NCBI GenBank assembly: GCA_033064195.1
Contig: JARBJD010000004.1
Coordinates: 186,001 to 250,000 of the forward strand
Direction: 5' to 3'
DNA: 64,000 bases
From: Blattamonas nauphoetae
Taxonomy: Eukaryota; Preaxostyla; Oxymonadida
Below are positions 22,673 through 33,555 of the stretch, in pieces (position 1 is the stretch's first letter; every line of letters begins with the position of its first letter). The position numbers and the translations under genes were made by a program. The notes beneath the pieces are model-generated. The model was not told where the DNA came from, did not search any database, and saw only the letters and a program-made list of their open reading frames with translations.

Positions 22673-23357
22673 TTGCTGATCGCGAGCAAATTTAGGACTT
22701 CATATCAGAAGGATCACTTCCGAAGTAATCCTGGAACATATCCGTTATCAACATTCTCGTCAGGAATATCAATCTCACAATCGATTGCAGAAACTTCTGG
22801 AATTCAGTTCAATGGTGATGGTATCATTGTGTGGTCACCGTGTGACTCACCAGCATTGTATTTCTTTGATGGGGACAATGGTTCAGGTGTGTTTTCAATA
22901 TCCACAACTGGAATTTTTTTCTCAGCTGTCAGCCAGAAGAGTGAAGAGGAATATTGAACCATACCCCGATGGTCATGGACAACTTAAGAAAGTGGAAATT
23001 GTTCGCTCGCAAGTCAACACATTCGACTCGAAGATCAACAAAGTCACAAAACAAATAGAGAATGAGACGAATGAAGATCACTTGAAGAACTGCAAAGAGA
23101 AATGTGAATGCTTGAAGCAGGAAAGAGAGAAGAAACACATTGGTGTGATTGTACAACAGATCCAAGAAATATTCCCTGAAGTTGTGAATGATTCCAATCC
23201 AGATTGTCTTCAAGTTGATTATGCAGAACTCTCCTGATTCTGTATCAAAGCAACTCAGGAATGGTGCTCTAATATCGGACACCAACAGTCAATCATCAAT
23301 GAACTAATACAAAAATACAATTCGCTGATCGACACAATGACTAGTACTCCAACATGA
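22673..23357 (+). pseudogene. Fibre-like protein with S74-type chaperone domain (fossil part)
   Basis: The first part is rich in Gly/Ser and aromatic beta-like segments (DGIIVWSPCDSPALYFFDGD), as in fibre shafts and tips. The last ~100 residues contain KHIGVIVQQIQEIFPEVV followed by QVDYAELS, the hallmark of the Peptidase_S74/endosialidase intramolecular chaperone that trims and trimerises phage and large-virus fibres. It lies convergent to the ~137-residue gene of the left Polinton-like fossil. The right copy shows no counterpart within the window. It is a fossil with a few breaks. Confidence 0.68.
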
Positions 23358-23766
23358 GATCAACCAGAAATTCAGAATACTCTTTGATTATTTTTCCATT
23401 GATTGTCTCTTGTGTTTCCATCTCAATTGATTCACCAGAACTGTCTTTGAACCAGATCTTCACTATTGATTGTCGAGTGCTTAGTTCCCACTTCTTTCGC
23501 TTTGCAATCTGTTCATTTCAGAAAGCAACATATGAATCATTGGGTGCGTCAGTCTGAATCCAATCACCATGGATTGTTATGTGCTGTGGAATATCCTTTA
23601 AAATGACTGTCGAAGTACTGCCTATTTCTTCCTTCACATGGATGAGTTTGCAGTCGAGGAAGTAAATGTATTTTTGTTTTCGGGAATTGACAAAATCATG
23701 AGGAAATTGAGCAGGGTGAGAATTCTGAATTGAGAAGTAACGCTTCACCATTTGTGTTTTCTTCAA
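23340..23766 (-). pseudogene. ~137-residue gene of the Polinton-like block, left copy
   Basis: Minus strand, starting MVKRYFSIQNSHPAQFPHDF; same length class and ordering as 50018-50428 in the right copy. A T-rich promoter-like tract lies upstream. No recognised fold; probably a minor virion or accessory protein by position. Fossil. Confidence 0.6.
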
Positions 23767-23791
23767 GAATACAATATCATATTTGTTCTAT

Positions 23792-26700
23792 TCAATAACC
23801 TCTCTTCATTTCTTCGTATGCTTCCTGGAGACGTTGATCAATGATATCTCGCACTCGTGGTTGTCCATTCTCAATCCAGAACAACCAGTATGTTGCCTGA
23901 TGTAATGCCAGTATTGGTGGAGGAGGTCCTTCTGGAGTTGAGGTGAAATATGGATCCAGTTCACCTTGATTGATAGGGGTTCCTCTGAAGACAATGTTGA
24001 CTGACTCTGACGTTGAGATACCTTCTTCACCACCAGCAATTTCACTTCGATCAGTTGGAACCATGAATGTGAAACTTGTTTGATCTCACTCCCATGGCAT
24101 TTTACTTTTGATTGGAATGATTGTGTGTCAATTCTTTCTGCTATAAGAACATAAAGAGTCTTTGAATTGGTGTTTTATCAGTGATTGTTTCGTTGCAACA
24201 GTTGTTTAATATCCGTCGCAAATCGAAATGACTTTATTCACTGATGTATGTAGAACAGTCGATGTGGATGACATGAACAAAGTCTTTGCAACGACTCCAC
24301 CTGTGTTTAGACTCTCAAACATTATGGATTGGTATACTGGATTTCCGATTGGAGTAAATTCTTGAGTCAAATGTGAGTATTCGCCGCTATGCTTTATTTG
24401 CATTTGAGATAGACCTTCTGTATTCTTTGCTTCATAACCCCCAGCCGAATCATCAGTTTATTCTTGAATGTGTTTTCGAATGACTGTTGATGGTCGAATG
24501 GGACAATACACAAGCGATTCAGTTGTTAAATGAAATCTCAAACGTAAATAACCGAAGATGGAAGTTGGATTTTGATCAAATATCCTCAATGGAAGGAGAT
24601 TCACAAATGGAATAACCATTGGAATTGTCATTGTGATTGATGGGGGAAATGGCATGGAATTTGTGTAAATTGGAGTATTGTAGAATCCACAGCATCGAGT
24701 CCTCCTCAATCTTTAATTCATTCGGCATGGGTTAGGTATGTCGGGTTGGAGGAAAAGTATGTCGAGTCGGGTAAAGCATGTCGGGTTGGCGGGAGAACGA
24801 TGATTTTGACCGCAATTTTGCAGCGGGTACTCACCATCAGTTGGACAAAAGTATTTAAAATGCGCTGTTTATGGTAGAATTGCTCATCAATGTGTCTGGG
24901 TGAGCATTGGAACAGATATTGTGGCAAGGATCATGACTGAAGATCTATCGTCCACAACTGAACGAGTTTTGAGAATTTTGGAACAAGCACACCTTTTCAT
25001 ACATTAATCATGGATGTCATTTGTTCAGTAGTGATTTGACATCTTCCTCCTCAGGTGGTTGCCACGATTCAGGCAACCCGACATACTTTCTCTCTGACCC
25101 AAAATACTTTACCTACGCTATTTCTTCACAGATCGCTCCCAAATTTCCCCATCAAGTATGCCCGGAGCAAGCCGGGTGGGCGGCCGCTCCCTGCCGCCGT
25201 CATTCCGCTCCCTTCCTCCGTCCTCCCCAATAGTTGTGATGGTTCTGCATACTTCTCGATCGTGTCTCTCCCTGATAGGGTCGTCCAGTCCGGGGCGACG
25301 AGGATCATTCTCGTTTCGGTTTGCTTCCACTTCTGTTGGTCTCTCAGGAGAAGAGTAACTGGCGGGTGCACAAAAACGCACGATTCTTTTCGCCAATCAT
25401 GTAGTAGTGCATTTGTTCCGCTCAAATCTGCCTCGTGAGTAAGCGACCAATCACTTGTGACCTGTCTGTTGTTCTTCGAAGCAAACGCGTCCACGCTCGG
25501 AGTGTGATTGAAGAAATTGATGATTCGTTGGATGATGTTCGGCCTGTGCTTGTAGTCTTAGGAATCCCTGATCCGGGATAAACGATCAGCCACTCCGTTC
25601 TCCTCTCCTGCGATATGCTCTGCCCATAGTCTGCACTTCACTTTGTCGGCCATGATGAACAATTGTTTGAATTGTGGGAGGAGGGATAGTGCGGTTGAAC
25701 GTCGATTGATGTTTGCGACACACACCGTGTTGACGCACAGTGTCAACACGTCGTCTCCCTCCCGAATCATCCCCTTTCCTACCCCCTCGGTGAAACCCTT
25801 CACAACAGCAGATGCCCCCCGCTTGTTCCTCGACCAACCGCCTCCTCTCCCAGAAATTTCTCCTGCCAGCTCACTGTTGTTCCTACTCGTTTCCAAACTA
25901 CGCTCACTCCCCACTCGCTCGCATCCGTGTTCAGGACGACCATCTGCTCGAACTGCCTGATGGACCGACCCATCGTTCCTACCAGTCTCTGATACCACCA
26001 CTCGAGATGTTCTATCTCTCCCCCTCCAAGCACCCCGACTCCTCCCCAGCCCTCTCCCTGGACAGTCCTCCCTTTCCAAGCAAACAACCTCCGAGTATGA
26101 AAGTGTGTAAGATTGTCTGCAAATACCAGGGTTTGCATTTTGCCCACTAAGGATGCTACAGTCTTCACCCTTACGTTCTCCCCCTTCCTCGCTCGTTTCA
26201 GTCTCTCCTGGATAGCCTCCCTCACTGACTTCCGCTACTTGTCTCCCACCTCGACTCTCATCAGTGCCGAATCCCATACCAAATCCAAGAAATATATGCG
26301 TTGAGAAGCGACCTCGGTGGACTTGTCTTTGTTAACCGTGAACCCAAGCTTCTCTAGCTGTATTCGAAGCGATGATCCGTTCCGTTCTGCCTTGTCTGCA
26401 GTTGGTCCAAGAACCGAAAAAACGTCTAGGTCAACGACCAGAGGAAAACTGGGTCTGAACCTGCCCACGACTGGGCGCAGAATCTTCGTGATTCGCCGAG
26501 GTGTGGACGTAAGGTCAAAACATAGAGTCTTCAGTATGAAGGCCCTGCCTCGGTGCAGGAACCCGAAGAATGGCTGGTCCTGTAGGTGCAATTGGAGGTG
26601 CGTATAAGCCTGGGTCAGATCCAAAGAAGTCATCCACGCGCCCTGTGTGACGGTGGCTGCGACCGTGGACACTCCGTCCATCTTGAAATGATCTTGCTGA

Positions 26701-28313
26701 ACGTGAATGTTGATCCTCCGGCAGTCCAGGATACGCCTCCAAGTCCCATCTTGTTTCCTTAAAACGAACACCGCATTCCAACCTCTCACCTCCTCCTTGT
26801 GGACCTCTCGAATTACTCCTAGTCGAAAATCTTCCTCTACTGTTTCGTCCATTCCTTTTTTTCCTTCTCTGATGATTTTAGTTCGAATGGATGCCCTGGG
26901 TTCAACGGAGGTCCCAGTTCGCTCCAATCGATCCTCACCCCTTCCCTCAGCACATCCAATACTCTCGACCTTCATGCCACGTCCGTTGTCCACGTCGGCG
27001 CGCCGATCTTCCAATACTGCTGATTCCCTTTCCGAAAAAATGGTTGGTGTGTCTACCTGGGTGGTGTTTGTGTCCGAGGAGGCCGGGATTTGTGTGTCTG
27101 CCCCTGCCGTTGGTGGTACGAACTTCTCTGAGAGAAAGGACGGGGATGCTGGGGCGACTGTGGTTGATAATGCCCCCTGTCGGGGCCACTCCGAAAAAAC
27201 AATGGGTCGATTCTCTGAGTTCTTGCCTGGTGTCCTCTTCGCTACTGGGCTTCTACCATCGCTGCGTCGATCCTTTCGTTCTGTTTTGTCAATGATTCCA
27301 TCTTTGCGGCGCTTCCCACTCCATCCACTGGAATCTTTAAAATATACTCAATCCTGGTATCGTTCACACGGTTCACAAGTTCTGAGCTTTCTAGGGTCAT
27401 CAGCTCCACTCCGCGAGCAAGATCTTCTGTTGAACTTGAATTTGTCAGCGCAGAGGTACCCAATTTGAAGAGGTGGAACGATTCTGTCTCGAGAGAATAA
27501 AGGGATCTGTTCAGGTTCCCCAGATAGTCTCTATTCAACGGCCTCCTACTAATTGCGTCAGGATACATTTTTATGTCGGTTGGAGCTTGTCCCATCTTCG
27601 TCTTGAGCTCCTCCACCTCTTCATCCTCCCACTCAAAGTAGGCTTCGTCTTCCTCCCGAATTGCTCGGAGCATCTTGGTAAATTCCTCCTTCATGGCAAA
27701 TATTTCCTCCATCTCTTTCAACACTTCCCGTGAAACAACAGTCTGAGTCTTCTCATTTTGCGAGTCTTCCATCGTTGACGTATTTACACAATTTCTCGGA
27801 GTAACAAAGGGTAGATCACGTCACATGAACAAGTAGAGGTGAAGAGTGGAAGATTACTTAGTATTTAGATGTATGAACACAATTCAATGGATATATACTC
27901 AAACTTTCTTCATGTCTTCGAGATTAAGCCAGTAGTCGACAATGTTTCCATGACTGTCAACGAGTCTCATATCTCGAATTGCATCCGAGGATGATTAGTA
28001 TCCAAAGAACATTCCAATTTCATCAACATACGGACCCATATACATTCGTTGGTCTTGAATATGGAACGGTAATCGTGAGATCAATTCGCAAATGACTCTT
28101 CATAAATTCTGTAACATCATGACCATCATAGCACAATGGAACTTCAATCTCGTCTCCAATTCTGCATGGCATGGGAGGATTTGTTGGATGAACTTCTTGA
28201 ATTGAATACACGTGAAGTTCTGAATCCCATTGTTTTGGCAGATATGATTACATTTCAATCTGCTCAAATCATGTCGATGTTGGTTTGGATCGATTTGCTC
28301 CGATACTTCTCAT
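23792..28313 (-). pseudogene. Capsid-like gene B, left copy (fossil, interrupted)
   Basis: Reads from an ATG at 28313 down to about 23792. The N-terminal region carries HPTNPPMPCRIGDEIEVPL and the C-terminal region LALHQATYWLFWIENGQPR, both matching the right copy. A DIRS-like element (24715-27880) sits inside, and about 100 bp of gene is missing there relative to the right copy. Assigned as a double-jelly-roll-type capsid candidate on length, position and paralogy with gene A; this is inference. Confidence 0.55.
24715..27880 (-). mobile_element. DIRS-like retroelement fossil in left capsid-like gene B
   Basis: Minus-strand parts: gag-like acidic region (27772-27242), reverse transcriptase (27014-26235; NAVFVLRKQDGTWRRILDCR and SLDLTQAYTHLQLHLQD) and RNase H region (26277-25558; KCRLWAEHIAGEENGVADRL). 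No tyrosine recombinase is visible, so it is partial. The 24715-25050 flank has repeats of TATGTCGGGTTG. It is old, with several breaks. Confidence 0.72.
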
Positions 28314-28320
28314 TTATAGA

Positions 28321-28337
28321 AAAATAAAAAATACAAT
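28321..28337 (-). promoter_or_regulatory. T-rich promoter-like motif, left gene B
   Basis: On the minus strand, ATTGTATTTTTTATTTT sits a few bases upstream of the gene B start; it equals the motif at 40209-40226 in the right copy. Confidence 0.5.
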
Positions 28338-28383
28338 ATCAATATTTTCTTTTGTACTTTTTCAAGATGGAATAATTCCTAGT

Positions 28384-28980
28384 AGATTTGTCATTAACCC
28401 GGTCCGTGTCACCAACCCGGAACCTGGGGTTGAAAGAAACTATTTTGGTCCAACTAAGAAAACAATTTAATGTGAGAAATGTCCTATTTGGGGAATTCGA
28501 GAAATCCATAAAATTCCTCGATTTGGCCACTTTTCAAAATGAGGACGAGCATATCTCAACAACCAGGGAACCGATTTTCATGAAATTTTTCACAGAAACG
28601 TTTTTTTGGTGAAACTAAAAATATTGAAAAAAAGGAAAACAAAAATTTTGGGTATTTGGGAAGATGTGAAAAAACGCTGTTTTTCTCGCCCAAAAATTTC
28701 TTAGGAACAAAATTTTAATTTTTTGTGTGAGTCTTTTTTCGATATATTCTCGATAATAATGCTTTTTATTTGGTTTAAAACGGATATCTGGTTGTGGAGA
28801 TTTGAGCTGAAAAAGTTTGAAAAATGTGTGCATTTCTGCTGTATACAGTATTTTGAGGTTTTCTCCGATTCCCCGCGGAATTGATTTCTCACATTGTATT
28901 GTTTTCTTTGTTGGACCAATATGGTTTCTTTCAACCTCAGGTTCCGGGTTGGTGACACGGACCGGGTTAATGACATATCT
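28384..28980 (+). mobile_element. ~590-bp MITE inserted between left capsid-like genes
   Basis: Ends AGATTTGTCATTAACCCGG and the inverse CCGGGTTAATGACATATCT, with long inverted repeats (ACCAACCCGGAACCTGGGG). It lies in the short gap between capsid-like genes A and B, upstream of the gene B promoter motif. The matching gap in the right copy (about 40165-40195) is empty; the alignment suggests a duplicated TA, a Tc1/mariner/pogo-type signature. 597 bp, non-coding. Confidence 0.88.
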
Positions 28981-29954
28981 ATAAATCCTTGTGTAACGCT
29001 TTCAGTGTGTGATTGGGATAGTATTCAACTATTGGTTCACCATTGCTGTATCGTAATACCCACCACGTGGTTGCAGTTGTTGCTAGAATCGGTGCTGGAG
29101 GATGTGTAAATGTTGTCATATCACCACCACTTTGACTTGGATCGAGAACGTTGTAGTATGTGTCAATCACACATTGGGAAATCGGATTTGATCTCAGTGT
29201 GACAGGAACATTTCCTTTTGAACTGATGGAATCATTGCAGTTTGTTGGACAACCATTTCTCTGAGTTGGAAAGCACCAAAGGAAGTCAGTATTGTCATGA
29301 ATCGGGCGTACTCTTGTCATTGATTCATCTGGATCATTCCTATCACCAGTGAGTTTCTCTTCAACAAGAGAATATGATGGTGATCGCTCCAAATCATCTG
29401 GAACAGTCAGATAGGAATCGGTGTTGAGAGTTGATCATGCAAACTGATCAAAGCGAGCTCCAATAGTTGTTGTCGGTTGTTCTGGAAAGTATCTATTGAG
29501 GAGATTCACTTTGATGTTCTTCTGCATTGGATTGTGAAAATGAGTGACTTCATTTTCGTTGTGACGGAAGAGAAGCATGTTCTCCTTGGCATTAACGAGA
29601 TCCATTTGCTGAGATTAGTCAATTCCAGTTGCCGTTGGTGTTTTCTGAAATGGATAGAATGAGATCTTTTCTGCTGGAATAGTTCCTGGACGATCCTGAT
29701 ACATCTGCTTCAGATTCTCTTTTGCGATCTTTTTCATCTGGTATCCAGCACTCATGCAATACACATCATCAATGCGAGAATTCATAATGTTTAGAGAAAT
29801 GTACTGATCCACATATTCCGGTTCTTTTGTGACTGTTCCAGCTGAATTATACACAATATCTTGAGTTACTGTTGGTTGCAGAAATGATTGACCAATTTGA
29901 ACAAAGTTCTTGGTGCATGAGGGGACAAGATTGGTTAAGAAATATCGACGATTC

Positions 29955-31480
29955 TAGGACTACTGCGTTGTGTCTGATTCTTGTCAGGACAGCAGTGTGT
30001 TCAATGGAGAGGCAGGATCTTTCCTTTTTCCGTGTTTGATGAAGAATGCTGAATTCCCTTTCGGTGGGAACAGTCGTGACGGTTATGGTTTGTATCGCCA
30101 GAAAAATAGGGAGGACGGCGGATTCGGATTGAAACACAGCATAAGTGAGGACAAGATCCATTATCTGTGGAGGTGTTCGTTCATCCATCCTAAAATGCAG
30201 TTGATATTGTGATTTCACATGTCTCCAAAGCGGCCAGCAATGTGTTTGAACAGTGAATCCGATTTTTCGGTGTCTGGGGCCATTAACGTTGAATGGGATA
30301 CAAAGTCGAGGTCTGAAGTGTCGCATGGCTCGGTGAATCTGAGAGCTATTTCCTTCGACAACATTTCTCCCCAACGAGAACACTCCGTGATCGTCTTCAA
30401 TGATGATATCATGTTGTGGACAAATATCGTCTGTTGACTTGCCAGCTGTGGAATTGTCGTTGGTTTACCAAAAAATGAGACAAGATCCTGTGATGGTGGA
30501 CTGTTCTCATCCGTAAGAATGGTGTGAATGAACAAGATTGATTTGAGAATGAGCTTCCGGGTGTCCGACAGGAGGGCTGAATCGAACACGGCTTTGAGAG
30601 CCAGTTGGATACGGTGTGCGGAGCAACGTGTGTGAATGACATTCCGATTTGGGTCAGAATTTTTGACATCATTCAAAAGTCCGAAGACCAACATTCAAAA
30701 AAAGCAATTCACCGCTCTTGTCGCAGCTTGATCGTAGATCTCGAAAAGATTATTTAATCATGTCATCCACCAATTGTAGAGAAAGGTTGATTCATTCCTC
30801 AACCATGAGTGGAGAATAGTTTTGAATGTTGGTCTTCGGACTTTTGAATGATGTCAAAAATTCTGACCCATTTCGATTGAGAAGCTGACCAATGAACCCG
30901 TTGACACGACTCCACATCGAATGGTCTCCATCCGTTGCGACAGAGACGATCCGCCCAACATCACTATCCGCCTTGTCCAAGACTTCGAGAAATGCATCAA
31001 AGAGAAGAATGCCAGTTCCTCCGTCGTTTATTTCTGCCAACCCCACCAGAATATCAACCGGTTTTCTCTGTACAGATAGTTACCGAAGATTCACACATCA
31101 AATAGGGATTGACGTGTGATCTGTCGATGTATCTAACATAACAGAGAGTGGAGTGAAGTCGTTGATATCAAGTGTGATTGATGAAGAATAGTGTACGTCA
31201 AGGCGGTTTGCGATTATCCAGAACAGTCGGTTGTCAGATGTTTTTGTTTTTGTGACAAAGAGCGGAGTACTAGCAGAATTGAGAGTGTTTGTTAACGCCT
31301 TGAAGTCTGAACAGGCGTGACTGTGATGGGTATGTACTTTACTGCTCTGACGTTCGTTGTCCTTTTGCTCAAGAAGGACCGCTTCTTGATGAGAGCAACT
31401 ACAAAAGTGTCCTCGAACACTTTTTAAGGCCGTTGGATGTGAGGGCACGATGATGAATTGTTTCCATCTTGGTCCAAGAA
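29955..31480 (-). pseudogene. hAT transposase relic inside left capsid-like gene A
   Basis: Minus-strand blocks: ALKSVRGHFCSCSHQ (BED-finger-like, near 31430); NRLFWIIANRLDVHYSSS; IVSVATDGDHSMWSRVNGFI; NVIHTRCSAHRIQLALKAVF; and the C-terminal VTTVPTEREFSILHQTRKKE with LTRIRHNAVV, the hAT dimerisation region. They match the relic at 53.3-55.3 kb. Several frames are needed and a 221-bp MITE interrupts the catalytic region, so it is inactive. Confidence 0.78.
30650..30870. mobile_element. 221-bp fold-back MITE nested in the hAT relic
   Basis: Ends TGGGTCAGAATTTTTGACAT and its inverse ATGTCAAAAATTCTGACCCA; about 50 bp of terminal inverted repeat (through AAAAGTCCGAAGACCAACAT) flank a ~120-bp centre. 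Direct repeats TTCCGATT (30642-30649) and TTTCGATT (30871-30878) match at 7 of 8, consistent with an 8-bp hAT-type duplication. Comparison with the relic at 54.3 kb shows the transposase reading across the site without it. Confidence 0.86.
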
Positions 31481-32240
31481 CTCTTCGCGTATATGAACTC
31501 TCAATTTCAAGTCTCCAAAGAGACACCGAGGATACTCAGTCACATCTGAGAATAATTGATGATCTTCCAGATTGAAACAGGAATTGGTACATCGAAAGTG
31601 TCTTTGAACACTCCTGTTCCAGATGTTGTTGTGATATCAGATATTGGAATAGAAATACCAGCAACAGATTCGTGATGATTCCAAGCATTTTGCCAAGGTG
31701 TATGTGAGTGTTTTTGGTTCTCCAATAGACTCTTTGGTTTGATCATATTGTATATGTGAGACTCCATCGAGACATCATTGTTTGCTGTGCTAGTGATTCT
31801 TTGATTATTGTGAAGAACTGTGAACCTAGAAAAGATGGATGCCGAATGTTTGAGTCCGACGAAGATGAAGATTCTCTCATTCATATTCGATCCAACCGTA
31901 CCGGCTGTTGTTTGCAAATGATTAACTTTCAATGTTGCAGTCATTGTGAATGTAGTGAAGGAATCATCAATTTGACAAATGTCTTGACTACCAGTCAATG
32001 GATTGATTCTTTCCTGTCCACAGTAAAACCGTGCATTCTCTGTTGGTTTCAATTCCTGAATCGAAGTACTGTGTGCTCCATCATTCATGAGGTAATTAAT
32101 GTGATGTTCAGACAGGAGTTGTTGTTGTATTTGACCAATATCATCTCTTGTATATTGTACATTTCCAGTTGTGTTTCCAGTCTAGGATGATGCTCCAGTT
32201 CTTTTGTTTGTCAGATGTGATAAATGCGAATTCATTTTAT

Positions 32241-32256
32241 CAAAAATAAAAAAAAC
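32241..32256 (-). promoter_or_regulatory. T-rich promoter-like motif, left gene A
   Basis: The minus strand reads GTTTTTTTTATTTTTG directly upstream of the gene A start at 32235, equivalent to 38301-38317. Confidence 0.45.
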
Positions 32257-32274
32257 TATATTGATTATTGCTTT

Positions 32275-32913
32275 TTCAGTTTCTTCTTCTTCGCTTTCGG
32301 CTTCAGCTTTTCTTCCAGTCTCAGTATTGCTCCTCTGAGCTTGTTCGCAACTGCTGTGTTACCTTCATTCATTGCTTGCTCGTACTGTGCCATCTTTTCT
32401 GCATGGATTTGTTGATCCGATTTCACGTCTGGAATCATCTCCACTCCTGTCTGTGATACCTACGAAATCAGTGGTCCAACGAAGGGAATGAAATTCAGAA
32501 ATGGAGCTCCAACTCTGAGTCAGTTTTTGCCAACTGCTGCTTATTTTGATATCCAGTACGGTGCCATTTCTGTGAAAATAAAAAACTAGAACACAAACAA
32601 ATTATAATCCTTTGAATTGAATTTTGGAATTTGACGATTGAGGACTGTCATCCTTGGAATAGCGTGCATTTCGTGGAGGTTCATAATCAATCAATTGTGG
32701 TTGTTGTGCTCGATTGATTGCCTTGTTTTGCTGGTCCACATCCATCATTCTGCCTAAGCCACTGTGTATTCCTCCTGCTGTTTGTCCAAACTTGTTGTTC
32801 GTCTGTGAGAGGAGTCCACCTCTAGCCTGAAGCAATGGTGGAGCTAGTGGTTTGATGAATTGATAGAATGGTTAGCCAAATTTTTTGTGTTTGTTGAAAC
32901 TTCCTGGTGCCAT
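32275..32913 (-). pseudogene. Small-gene region of the left Polinton-like fossil
   Basis: Minus strand. One part starts MAPGSF at 32913 and ends RNARYSKDDSPQSSNSKIQF near 32602; another ends in a Lys-rich, coiled-coil-like tail near 32275. They correspond to the small basic gene at 37984-38281 in the right copy. Small basic or hydrophobic proteins next to capsid genes are common in adeno/Polinton-type virions; the role here is inferred. Confidence 0.45.
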
Positions 32914-32952
32914 TTATGTGAAATTAAAACAAAATACAATTCATAAAGTATT

Positions 32953-33555
32953 TTATCTCGGTATTGCTTTCGTCAGTGATATTCCATAATTGAGGACGGT
33001 GTTGTATGCTTCATTGTCGGCAATGCTCATGTCTTTTCCACCAACAAGGATCATGAAAATGGTTCGAAAGATTGGGAGTTTATTCAGACATAGGCACTTA
33101 TCAGACAAATCATCCAGTTCAATCATCACATCTTTGATTCCAGTGAGTGTAGCAATCAACTCACATAAATCACTTTGGTTTGTAATCAGTCTCTTCGATG
33201 GTTCAATGAGATTATTCAGTTGTTTCTTTTCACAAGCGAATGCATTCTTGTAGACAAGCAACAGTTGATCTTTAAATGCTGAAATATGAGAAGTGTATTC
33301 TCGAAGTGGAATTGAACGGCTTTGGATTGGAGAGATGGATACGTCTCTAGTAGTGGATCGTAAGCACCTGGAACATTCTCTAGTTCAACAGTAGCGCTCT
33401 GGTCATTGCGATCTTCGAGCTTTGATCTTCCAGAAGTTGATCCACTATTATCGATGATGACATTGTTGGTGATTGACGTTGGAACGGAAGAAGATCTGGT
33501 GTGTTTCGTAAATTGACAACTTAGAATTGGCTACATCACTTTCTATTTCATTAAA
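32953..33555 (-). pseudogene. Gene 2 of the Polinton-like block, left copy (fossil)
   Basis: The C-terminal half reads NLIEPSKRLITNQSDLCELI and ILNYGISLTKAIPR-like, matching 37680-37947 on the right. The N-terminal part is proline/serine-rich. Predicted mostly helical; no recognised domain. Confidence 0.5.

Larger units (their letters stand above)
29000..32235 (-). pseudogene. Capsid-like gene A, left copy (fossil, interrupted)
   Basis: Minus strand; shares IYNMIKPKSLLENQKHSHTP and NERIFIFVGLKHSASIFSRF with the right copy, and HPPAPILATTATTWWVLR near its C-terminus. A hAT relic (about 29955-31480) is inserted in the middle. It is broken. Capsid assignment is inference from length, tandem paralogy with gene B and neighbourhood. 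Confidence 0.55.
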
